Positions 57,300 to 64,000 of a stretch of 64,000 nt of DNA are shown piece by piece; position 1 is the stretch's first letter, and every line of letters starts with the position of its first letter. Source of the DNA: Eleftheria terrae (GTDB lineage Bacteria; Pseudomonadota; Gammaproteobacteria; Burkholderiales; Burkholderiaceae_C). The stretch lies in NCBI RefSeq assembly GCF_030419005.1, contig NZ_CP106951.1:930001-994000 (forward strand), in the 5' to 3' direction. Both the position numbers and the translations under genes were made by a program. A model generated the notes under the pieces. The model saw only the letters and a program-made list of their open reading frames with translations, had not been told where the DNA came from and searched no databases.

Positions 57300-59423
57300 T
57301 CACACGGCGCGCAGGTTCGGGTAGCGCACGTGCTCGACGAATTCCTGCACCGAGCGGCTGGGCGCGCGCGTCAGCAGGCTCACGACGATGATGACCGCAA
57401 AGCCAACCGGCACCCCGAACACGGCGGCCGAGATGGGCTGGATGCCGAACCACAGGCTCACCGGCGAGTCGATGCCGAAGACCTGTCGCAGCCAGGGCTG
57501 GTTCTGCACCATGTAGTAGATGGTGACCGCCAGGCCGGACAACATGCCCAGCACCGCGCCGGCGCTGGAGGCGCGCTTCCAGAAGATGCCCAGCACCAGG
57601 GCCGGGAAGAAGGCGGCAGCGGCGAACGAGAAGGCGGCCGAGACCAGGAACAGGATGTCGGCCGGCTTCTGGGCCGCCATGTAGGCCGCGCACAGCGCCA
57701 CCACCAGCAGCAGGACCTTGGAGATCATCACGCGACGCGACGTTGGCGCGTTCGGGTCGATCATCTTGTAGTACAGGTCATGCGACAGCGCGTTGGCGAT
57801 CGTCAGCAGCAGGCCGTCGGCGGTCGACAGGGCCGCCGCCAGCCCGCCGGCGGCCACCATGCCGGAGATCACATAGGGCAGCCCGCCGATCTCCGGCGTG
57901 GCCAGCACCACGATGTCGCCACCGATGCGCAGCTCGCCCAGCTGCAGCAGGCCGTCCTTGTTGACGTCCGAGACGCTCAGGAGTGTCGGATCCACCTTGG
58001 CCCATTGCGAGACCCAGTTTGGCAGCTGGTCGAACGAGGTGCCCACCACCATCGTGAAAACCTCGTACTTCACCAGCACCGCGAGCGCCGGCGCGGTGAA
58101 GTAGAGCAGGAAGATGAAGAACAGCGACCAGGTCACCGACTCTCGCGCCTCCCGCACCGAGGGCGTGGTGTAGTAGCGCATCAGGATGTGCGGCAGCGCG
58201 GCGGTGCCGACCATGAGGCAGAACACCAGGGCCAGGAAGTTGCGGCGCGAATCGTTGAAGGCCGCCCTCTCCTGCTCGCTGCCGTTCGGGTCGCCAGCAT
58301 AGATCTGGCCGTGCATCGGCATGCCGCCGAGCGGCTTGGCCCGGGCCTCGGCGGCGGCCTTTTCCTTCGTGTACGCGGCCAGTGCCTCTGCCTCGGTATG
58401 CGGCAACGCGGCCAGCGCCTTCTCGGCAGCCTGCACTTCGGAGAGCGGCTCGTGCGTGGCCAGCAGCCGCTCCAGCCGGCGCTCGGCTTCGGCCCGGTCT
58501 GCGGCCATTGCGGCGGGCACGTCCTTCAGCTTGGCGTCGGCGGCTTCGGCACGCTGCTTGAAGATCGCCATCACCTCCAGCTCTTTCGGGTCCTGCATCA
58601 GCTCCCTTTCCTTGGCGCTGACCTTCTCCATCTGCAGGCCGTAGATGGCTTGCGGCACCGGCACCTGGGTCTGCTTGACCGACAGCCACACCACCGGCAC
58701 CAGGTAGGCAATGATCAGGATGATGTACTGCGCCACCTGGGTCCAGGTGACGGCACGCATGCCGCCGAGGAAGGAACACACCAGGATGCCGCCCAGCCCG
58801 ACGAAGATGCCGATCTCGAAAGCCAGCCCTGACAGCCGCGACGTGATCAGGCCCACGCCATAGATCTGCGCCACCACATAAGTGAAGGAACAGAGGATGG
58901 CGGCCACGATGCCGATGAAGCGTGCGATGTTGCCGCCATAGCGCGCACCGAGGAAGTCGGGAATGGTGAACTGGCCGAACTTGCGCAGGTAGGGAGCCAG
59001 GAACAAGGCCACCAGGCAGTAGCCGCCGGTCCAGCCCATGATGAAGGCGAGCCCGCTATAGCCGGTGAGGTAGAGGGTGCCCGCCATGCCGATGAAGGAG
59101 GCGGCCGACATCCAGTCGGCACCGGTGGCCATGCCGTTGTAGACGGCCGGCACGCGGCGCCCGGCCACGTAGTATTCGGCGGCATCGGTGGTGCGGCTCA
59201 TGATGCCGATGCCGGCATAGAGCGCCACGGTGGCCAGCAGAAAGATGAAGCCGATCCAGCTCCTCGGCAGGCCCAACTGCTCCAGCAGGGCCAGCACGAC
59301 GATGAAGGCGATGAAACCGCCGGTATACCAGCCGTACACCTTGTTCAGCTGCTTGCGGAAATACGCGTTGGATTGCACGTTGCGCGACGCCTGGCGCGGT
59401 CCGGGGGAAATGACGCTGCTCAT
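57300..59423 (-). CDS. VC_2705-type sodium/solute symporter, ActP-like, with soluble insertion and EF-hand-like loop
   Basis: 707 residues against about 550 for E. coli ActP. The SSF core is clear ([67 protein letters not shown]). Between membrane helices, residues about 270-395 form a charged helical insertion rich in Glu/Ala, coiled-coil-like. Residues 486-497, [12 protein letters not shown], fit the EF-hand calcium loop exactly. Its 5' neighbour encodes a DUF4212 protein, the usual small partner of this subfamily. The substrate is probably acetate or another short carboxylate, by homology only. Confidence 0.93.
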   Translation of the reverse strand: MSSVISPGPRQASRNVQSNAYFRKQLNKVYGWYTGGFIAFIVVLALLEQLGLPRSWIGFIFLLATVALYAGIGIMSRTTDAAEYYVAGRRVPAVYNGMATGADWMSAASFIGMAGTLYLTGYSGLAFIMGWTGGYCLVALFLAPYLRKFGQFTIPDFLGARYGGNIARFIGIVAAILCSFTYVVAQIYGVGLITSRLSGLAFEIGIFVGLGGILVCSFLGGMRAVTWTQVAQYIILIIAYLVPVVWLSVKQTQVPVPQAIYGLQMEKVSAKERELMQDPKELEVMAIFKQRAEAADAKLKDVPAAMAADRAEAERRLERLLATHEPLSEVQAAEKALAALPHTEAEALAAYTKEKAAAEARAKPLGGMPMHGQIYAGDPNGSEQERAAFNDSRRNFLALVFCLMVGTAALPHILMRYYTTPSVREARESVTWSLFFIFLLYFTAPALAVLVKYEVFTMVVGTSFDQLPNWVSQWAKVDPTLLSVSDVNKDGLLQLGELRIGGDIVVLATPEIGGLPYVISGMVAAGGLAAALSTADGLLLTIANALSHDLYYKMIDPNAPTSRRVMISKVLLLVVALCAAYMAAQKPADILFLVSAAFSFAAAAFFPALVLGIFWKRASSAGAVLGMLSGLAVTIYYMVQNQPWLRQVFGIDSPVSLWFGIQPISAAVFGVPVGFAVIIVVSLLTRAPSRSVQEFVEHVRYPNLRAV

Positions 59424-59425
59424 GA

Positions 59426-59683
59426 TCAGGCCTCCTCCGCCACGCCGTGTTCGCGGTCCAGCCGATTCATGTAGTGCGCATAGAAGCCGATGATGAGCAC
59501 ATAGACGATCAGCGCCCCCTGGGCCGCCACCCAGAAGCTGAAGGGCCAGCCAAAGAAGCGGAAGCTCAGGTCGTGGGCGAAATAGCCGACGACAAACGTG
59601 ACGAGGAACCAGACGGCCAGCAGCCCGCCGGTGACGCGAAGGTTCTTGCGCCAGTAGTCCTCTTGCCTGCGTGTCAGTTGCAT
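59426..59683 (-). CDS. DUF4212 small membrane protein, symporter partner
   Basis: 85 residues with two transmembrane helices (about 17-38 and 48-68). YWRKNLRVTGGLLAVWFLVTF and FFGWPFSFWVAAQGALIVYV are typical of DUF4212, which is always found next to VC_2705-type symporters. It ends 2 bases before the symporter start. Confidence 0.93.
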   Translation of the reverse strand: MQLTRRQEDYWRKNLRVTGGLLAVWFLVTFVVGYFAHDLSFRFFGWPFSFWVAAQGALIVYVLIIGFYAHYMNRLDREHGVAEEA

Positions 59684-59776
59684 GATGGTGCTCTCCCGTA
59701 GCTACACACCCCGGGCTTCAGGCTCGGGGCCCCGAGCAGCGCGTCGCCCCCGGCCGGGAAGCGATCGTGCCGCGAC

Positions 59777-59812
59777 GCGCAGGCGGCCGCCCCTCCAGGC
59801 GGCCGCCTGCGC
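59777..59812. repeat. 15-base perfect inverted repeat after the TPR gene
   Basis: GCGCAGGCGGCCGCC and its reverse complement with a 6-base loop, 7 bases after the stop of the TPR gene on the minus strand. No T-run, so it is not a classical terminator, but it should form a very stable RNA hairpin. Confidence 0.65.
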
Positions 59813-59819
59813 AAGGCCG

Positions 59820-60413
59820 TCAGGCCGCCAGTCCGGTCTCCCGCTCCAGCTGGGCGGCCACCTGGGGCTCGAAGCCCTTGAGGTGGCGGATGATCCGGGT
59901 GGCTTCTTGCGGTTCGTCGCGATCGACATGAACCCGTGCCAGCTGGTACCAGCCGTAGGGGCTCATGGGCTGCAATTCGGTGTTGCGCCGCAGCGCGTCC
60001 ACGGCTTCGTCGAGCCGTCGCATGCGGATCAGGCTCAGCCCCAGGCCATACCAGGCGCGGTCGAGCCGTGGGTCGAGCGCCAGGGCGCGGCGGAAGCCGG
60101 CTTCGGCCTCCTCGCAGCGGCCGGCTTCGTCCAGCAGGTAGGCCAGGTTGAACCAGGCCGCAGCGCTGTCTTCAGGATGGAGGCGAACCAGCTCGCCATA
60201 GTCGCGCATCGCGGCCTCCGGCTCACCGTGGGTGGCCAGCAGGTGGGCGCGGCCGGCGAGGGCAAAGCGGTCGTCGGGATGGCGCGCCAGCAGGCGATCG
60301 AAGGTGCGGCGCGCCGCTTGGGTGGCGCCCACCGACAGCAGCAACAGGGCCTGCCACTTCAGCAGCCGCCAGGTGAAGCCGCGAATCGCGGCCGGCTCGC
60401 GGCTCAGCGACAC
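59820..60413 (-). CDS. TPR-repeat protein
   Basis: 197 residues from a GTG at 60413, overlapping the upstream membrane gene by 10 bases. At least four tetratricopeptide units, e.g. AAWFNLAYLLDEAGRCEEAEAGFRRALALDP and AWYGLGLSLIRMRRLDEAVDALRRNTELQP. N-terminal hydrophobic segment WQALLLLSVGA. A scaffold of unknown partner, probably acting with the coupled membrane protein. Confidence 0.85.
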   Translation of the reverse strand: MSLSREPAAIRGFTWRLLKWQALLLLSVGATQAARRTFDRLLARHPDDRFALAGRAHLLATHGEPEAAMRDYGELVRLHPEDSAAAWFNLAYLLDEAGRCEEAEAGFRRALALDPRLDRAWYGLGLSLIRMRRLDEAVDALRRNTELQPMSPYGWYQLARVHVDRDEPQEATRIIRHLKGFEPQVAAQLERETGLAA

Positions 60414-60700
60414 GCCTGCACCCCGATCTGCAGACAGAGATCGATCTTCAGCAGCGTGGCCACCAGCCAGACGAAGGCAAGGAGCAGGAAAGCCACCAGC
60501 GGCACATGCGCGTCCACCACCAGGCGCGGGGTCAGCAGGCGTGCGGCCTGCAGGAAGGGGCGGGTCAGGACGTCGAGCAACTGGTAGAACGGGTTGCCGT
60601 CGCGCCGGGGCCCGGCCAGCAAGCCCAGCAGCCAGCGGCCAGCCAACGACAGCAGGGCGATCTCGGCAAGCAGCTTGATCGCTGACACCAGCATGAGCAT
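60404..60700 (-). CDS. Small inner-membrane protein, possibly YggT-like
   Basis: 98 residues from the ATG at 60700, with GAGGAAGG about 9 bases upstream. Two hydrophobic helices (about 3-28 and 64-85) flank a loop with NPFYQLLDVLTRPFLQAARLLTP, which recalls YggT-type proteins (P-hydrophobic pattern), though weakly. Translationally coupled to the TPR gene. Function unknown. Confidence 0.75.
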   Translation of the reverse strand: MLMLVSAIKLLAEIALLSLAGRWLLGLLAGPRRDGNPFYQLLDVLTRPFLQAARLLTPRLVVDAHVPLVAFLLLAFVWLVATLLKIDLCLQIGVQACR

Positions 60701-60810
60701 CAGACACCCTTCCTCACTCACGATGAGCGGCCATGGGGCGTGTCTGACGACACATCGACAGCACCCGGGGAGCAAAAGCAAGTCCTGAATGGACCAACCG
60801 GGGAAGTCTA

Positions 60811-60840
60811 AAAGACAAGCGGCTCCCAAGGGAGCCGCTT
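60811..60840 (-). terminator. Terminator of ppsA
   Basis: An 11-base stem AAGCGGCTCCC / GGGAGCCGCTT; on the minus strand it is followed by TGTCTTTTAG. It starts 29 bases after the ppsA stop. Confidence 0.75.
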
Positions 60841-60868
60841 GCATGCAGAACAGGAAGTTCTGTCAGTG

Positions 60869-63265
60869 TCAGCGTTGAGCCAAACGTTGCCAGGTGTTAA
60901 CAACAGTGTCTGGATTCAGAGACAGCGAGACGATGCCCTCTGCCGCCAACCATTCGGCGAAGTCGGGATGGTCGCTGGGCCCCTGCCCGCAGATGCCGAT
61001 GTACTTGCCCACCGCACGGCAGGCGGCGATGGCGCGCGAGATCATCGCTTTCACTGCCGGGTCGCGTTCGTCGAAGTCCTTCGCCAGCAGCTCGAGGCCG
61101 GAGTCGCGGTCCAGGCCCAGCGTCAGCTGGGTCAGGTCGTTGGAGCCGATGGACATGCCATCGAAGTACTCCAGGAACTGCTCGGCGAGGATGGCGTTGC
61201 TCGGCACCTCGCACATCATGATGATGCGCAGGTTGTCCTTGCCGCGCTGCAGGCCGTGCTCGGCCAGCATCTCGGTGACACGGCGCGCCTGCCCCAGCGT
61301 GCGCACGAAGGGGACCATGATCTCGACGTTGTCCAGGCCCATCTCGTTGCGCACCCGCTTGATCGCCTCGCACTCCATGGCGAAGGCTTCAGCGAATTCG
61401 GCGCTGACATAGCGCGAGGCACCGCGGAAGCCCAGCATCGGGTTTTCTTCCTCGGGCTCATAGCGGGAGCCGCCGATCAGCTTGCGGTACTCGTTGGACT
61501 TGAAGTCCGACAGCCGCACGATCACCGGCTTCGGCCAGAAGGCGGCGGCAATGGTGGCGACGCCTTCGGCCAGCTTGTCGACATAGAACGCGCGCGGCGA
61601 GGCGTGGCCGCGGGCGACCGATTCGACGGCCTTCTTCAGGTCGGCATCGACATTGGGATAGTCGAGGATGGCCTTCGGGTGCACGCCGATGTTGTTGTTG
61701 ATGATGAACTCAAGCCGGGCCAGGCCGACACCGGCGTTCGGCATCTGGGCGAAGTCGAAGGCCAGCTGCGGGTTGCCGACGTTCATCATGATCTTGATCG
61801 GGCAGTACGGCATCTCGCCACGCTGCACCTCGGTGACCTCGGTCTCCAGCAGGCCGTCGTAGATGTAGCCGGTGTCGCCCTCGGAGCAGGCCACGGTCAC
61901 CAGGGCACCGTCCTTCAGCACCTCGGTGGCGTCGCCACAGCCGACCACCGCCGGGATGCCCAGCTCGCGCGCGATGATGGCGGCGTGGCAGGTGCGCCCT
62001 CCGCGGTTGGTGACGATCGCGCTGGCGCGCTTCATCACCGGCTCCCAGTTGGGGTCGGTCATGTCGGTGACCAGCACGTCGCCCGGCTGCACCCGGTCCA
62101 TCTCGGCGATGGAATGCACCAGCCGCACCGGGCCGGTGCCGATCTTCTGGCCGATGGCGCGGCCCTCGGCCAGCACCGTGCCGTGGCCCTTGAGCTTGTA
62201 GCGCTGCTCGGCCTTGCCTTCGGACTGGCTCTTCACCGTCTCGGGGCGGGCCTGCAGGATATAGAGCTTGCCGTCGTCGCCGTCCTTGCCCCATTCGATG
62301 TCCATCGGGCGGCCGTAGTGCTGCTCGATGATCAGCGCGTAGCGGGCCAGCTCGACCACGTCGACATCACTGAGCGAATAGCGGTTGCGCAGCTCGGGCG
62401 CGGTGTTGACGGTCTTCACCAGCTTGCCGGCGGCCGCCTTCTCCTCGGGCGTGGCGAACTCCATCTTGATCAGCTTGGAGCCCAGGTTGCGGCGGATGAT
62501 GGGCGACTTGCCGTTCTTCAGCGCCGGCTTGTGCACATAGAACTCGTCAGGGTTGACTGCGCCCTGCACCACCGTCTCGCCCAGCCCGTAGCTGGAGGTG
62601 ATGAAGACCACGTCCTTGAAGCCCGACTCGGTGTCGATGGTGAACATCACACCGGCCGCGCCGAGGTCGGAACGCACCATGCGCTGCACGCCGGCCGACA
62701 GGGCCACGTTGTCATGGGCGAAGCCCTTGTGCACACGGTAGCTGATGGCGCGGTCGTTGTAGAGGGAGGCGAACACCTCCTTCATCTTGTGCAGCACGTC
62801 GTCGATGCCCACCACGTTCAGGAAGGTCTCCTGCTGGCCGGCGAAGGATGCGTCGGGCAGGTCTTCGGCGGTGGCGGACGAGCGCACAGCGAAAGACGCG
62901 CCGGGATGGTCCTGCGTCAGCTGCACGAACTGGGTGCGGATGGCGTCTTCCAGCGCCGGCGGGAACGGCGTGTCGATGACCCATTGCCGGATCTTCGCGC
63001 CAGCCTCGGCCAGCGCGCGCACGTCTTCGGTGTCGAGCCGGGACAGGGCCTCGTTGATGCGGTCGGCCAGGCCTTCATGCGCCAGGAACTGGCGGAAGGC
63101 ATGGGCGGTGGTCGCAAAACCGCCTGGCACCCGCACTCCGGAGGCGGCCAGCTGGCTGATCATTTCGCCGAGGGAGGCGTTCTTGCCGCCGACCGACTCG
63201 ACGTCGGTCATCCTCAGGTTTTCAAACGGAACGACCAGGGCGGTCGCCAGTGGGGTGGATGACAT
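60869..63265 (-). CDS. ppsA: Phosphoenolpyruvate synthase
   Basis: 798 residues from the ATG at 63265. N-terminal ATP-grasp domain ([39 protein letters not shown]), swivelling domain with catalytic His427 and the regulatory Thr425 in [14 protein letters not shown], and the C-terminal PEP domain ([18 protein letters not shown], and the [15 protein letters not shown]ys). Converts pyruvate and ATP to PEP, AMP and phosphate for gluconeogenesis. It diverges from its regulator ppsR with a 225-base spacer. Confidence 0.98.
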   Translation of the reverse strand: MSSTPLATALVVPFENLRMTDVESVGGKNASLGEMISQLAASGVRVPGGFATTAHAFRQFLAHEGLADRINEALSRLDTEDVRALAEAGAKIRQWVIDTPFPPALEDAIRTQFVQLTQDHPGASFAVRSSATAEDLPDASFAGQQETFLNVVGIDDVLHKMKEVFASLYNDRAISYRVHKGFAHDNVALSAGVQRMVRSDLGAAGVMFTIDTESGFKDVVFITSSYGLGETVVQGAVNPDEFYVHKPALKNGKSPIIRRNLGSKLIKMEFATPEEKAAAGKLVKTVNTAPELRNRYSLSDVDVVELARYALIIEQHYGRPMDIEWGKDGDDGKLYILQARPETVKSQSEGKAEQRYKLKGHGTVLAEGRAIGQKIGTGPVRLVHSIAEMDRVQPGDVLVTDMTDPNWEPVMKRASAIVTNRGGRTCHAAIIARELGIPAVVGCGDATEVLKDGALVTVACSEGDTGYIYDGLLETEVTEVQRGEMPYCPIKIMMNVGNPQLAFDFAQMPNAGVGLARLEFIINNNIGVHPKAILDYPNVDADLKKAVESVARGHASPRAFYVDKLAEGVATIAAAFWPKPVIVRLSDFKSNEYRKLIGGSRYEPEEENPMLGFRGASRYVSAEFAEAFAMECEAIKRVRNEMGLDNVEIMVPFVRTLGQARRVTEMLAEHGLQRGKDNLRIIMMCEVPSNAILAEQFLEYFDGMSIGSNDLTQLTLGLDRDSGLELLAKDFDERDPAVKAMISRAIAACRAVGKYIGICGQGPSDHPDFAEWLAAEGIVSLSLNPDTVVNTWQRLAQR

Positions 63266-63490
63266 GGGAAAGCTCCGTGATGTTGAGAAACCGGTGCTCC
63301 CGAGACCCCGCGCAGGGTGGCGGAGTGCGCGCCAGGCGCAGCCTCTCCGACGGACGCGCGCAAGCCAGCCCACTTTCTGGATTCTGCTTGGTGTGGTGCG
63401 GCACGCATGGGGTGAGTGACGAGAGGTATTCCGCAGAATTCTACGGGGCTTTAACCTTCGCTTGTGAACAAAGGCTAAACAATCTGAATC

Positions 63491-64000
63491 ATGCCCACCA
63501 GAACCGTATTCTTCGTCTCTGACGGAACCGGCATCACTGCCGAAACCTTCGGCAATTCCATCCTGAAGCAGTTCGCGATCCAGCCGCGGCATGTGCGCAT
63601 GCCCTTCATCGACTCGGTCGAGAAGGCCGAACATGCGGTCGACAAGATCAACCGCACCGCCGATGCCGAAGGCCGCAAGCCCATCGTCTTCACCACGCTG
63701 GTGGACGAGGAGGTGCTGGCCATCGTCAAGTCGGGCTGCAAGGGCCTGGTGCTCGACATGTTCATGACCTTCGTCGAGCCGCTGGAAGCGGAATTCGGCA
63801 TGAAGTCCAACCACCGGGTGGGCCGCTTCTCGGACATCGCCAAGAGCCAGGAATATCACAATCGGATCGAGGCCATCAATTTCTCGCTGGCGCACGATGA
63901 CGGCCAGTCGGCCAAGAACCTGGAGCAGGCCGACGTGATCCTGGTCGGCGTCAGCCGCAGCGGCAAGACGCCGACCTCGCTCTACCTGGCGATGCAGCAC
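63491..64000 (+). CDS. ppsR: PEP synthase regulatory protein PpsR (DUF299), cut by the window end
   Basis: The first 170 codons from the ATG at 63491; the C-terminus lies outside. The start [20 protein letters not shown] and the P-loop [11 protein letters not shown] (G153-T160) are diagnostic. A bifunctional ADP-dependent kinase and phosphate-dependent pyrophosphorylase that modifies the Thr beside the catalytic His of PpsA (Thr425 here). The divergent gene pair is conserved in proteobacteria. Confidence 0.96.
   Translation, partial: MPTRTVFFVSDGTGITAETFGNSILKQFAIQPRHVRMPFIDSVEKAEHAVDKINRTADAEGRKPIVFTTLVDEEVLAIVKSGCKGLVLDMFMTFVEPLEAEFGMKSNHRVGRFSDIAKSQEYHNRIEAINFSLAHDDGQSAKNLEQADVILVGVSRSGKTPTSLYLAMQH

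Noticed and set aside
60839..63262. 807-codon plus-strand ORF
   Set aside because: Antisense shadow of ppsA.
63420..63480. Possible promoters for ppsA and ppsR (TAGAAT on the minus strand)
   Set aside because: No -35 with acceptable spacing was found, so no confident promoter could be placed.
63266..64000. Upstream extension of the ppsA frame to the window end
   Set aside because: The extension has no homology to PEP synthases and lies over ppsR on the other strand; the ATG at 63265 gives the family length.

Overview
The window is a high-GC chromosomal segment of a betaproteobacterium, almost certainly order Burkholderiales and probably near the Leptothrix/Rubrivivax/Caldimonas lineage. This is inferred from protein sequences and from gene order such as alaA-hom-thrC-mobB-moeA-moaD-moaE-crcB-clpB, rpsF-priB-rpsR-rplI and ppsA divergent from ppsR. 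No rRNA, tRNA, CRISPR array, insertion sequence or prophage was seen. Most long ORFs opposite the genes are GC-driven shadows.

Region by region. 1-6.7 kb: an incomplete Rad3/DinG-type helicase with a nuclease-like N-terminus, behind a small ArsR-type regulator with a perfect palindromic operator; a DUF1266-like membrane protein; a PAS-containing hybrid histidine kinase. 6.8-12.3 kb: a DHH-like conserved protein diverges from a three-gene molybdenum hydroxylase operon like E. coli paoABC, followed by a GFA/CENP-V protein. 12.3-17 kb: two related, divergent histidine kinases. 17-25.5 kb: a periplasmic binding protein, several small conserved genes, a QseB/PmrA-type two-component pair with matching CTTAAG direct repeats just downstream, a PEBP protein, a histidine-phosphatase-like protein and an FUSC membrane protein. 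26.2-32.5 kb: the complete histidine utilisation operon hutC-U-H-G-I with an operator inside its promoter. 32.5-38.9 kb: a signalling island with a hybrid kinase paired with an RsbQ-like hydrolase, a diguanylate cyclase, a ComFB-family protein and a bacteriophytochrome kinase. 39.2-50.8 kb: nadB, clpB with a sigma-32-like promoter, crcB, molybdenum cofactor genes, and threonine/alanine synthesis. 50.9-57.1 kb: a Mth938-like protein, a peroxiredoxin, a PIN-PhoH ATPase, dnaB and the rpsF operon. 57.3-64 kb: a large VC_2705-type symporter with its DUF4212 partner, a TPR protein, a small membrane protein, ppsA and the start of ppsR.

Functional links: the moaE/moaD/moeA/mobB genes supply the cofactor that the PaoABC-like enzyme requires. 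PpsR is the known regulator of PpsA. The hut genes form a closed pathway from histidine to glutamate. The first 39 kb encodes seven sensor kinases, six without an adjacent stand-alone response regulator. The best candidates for undescribed biology are the RsbQ-like hydrolase with its PAS hybrid kinase, and the diguanylate cyclase/ComFB/bacteriophytochrome cluster.
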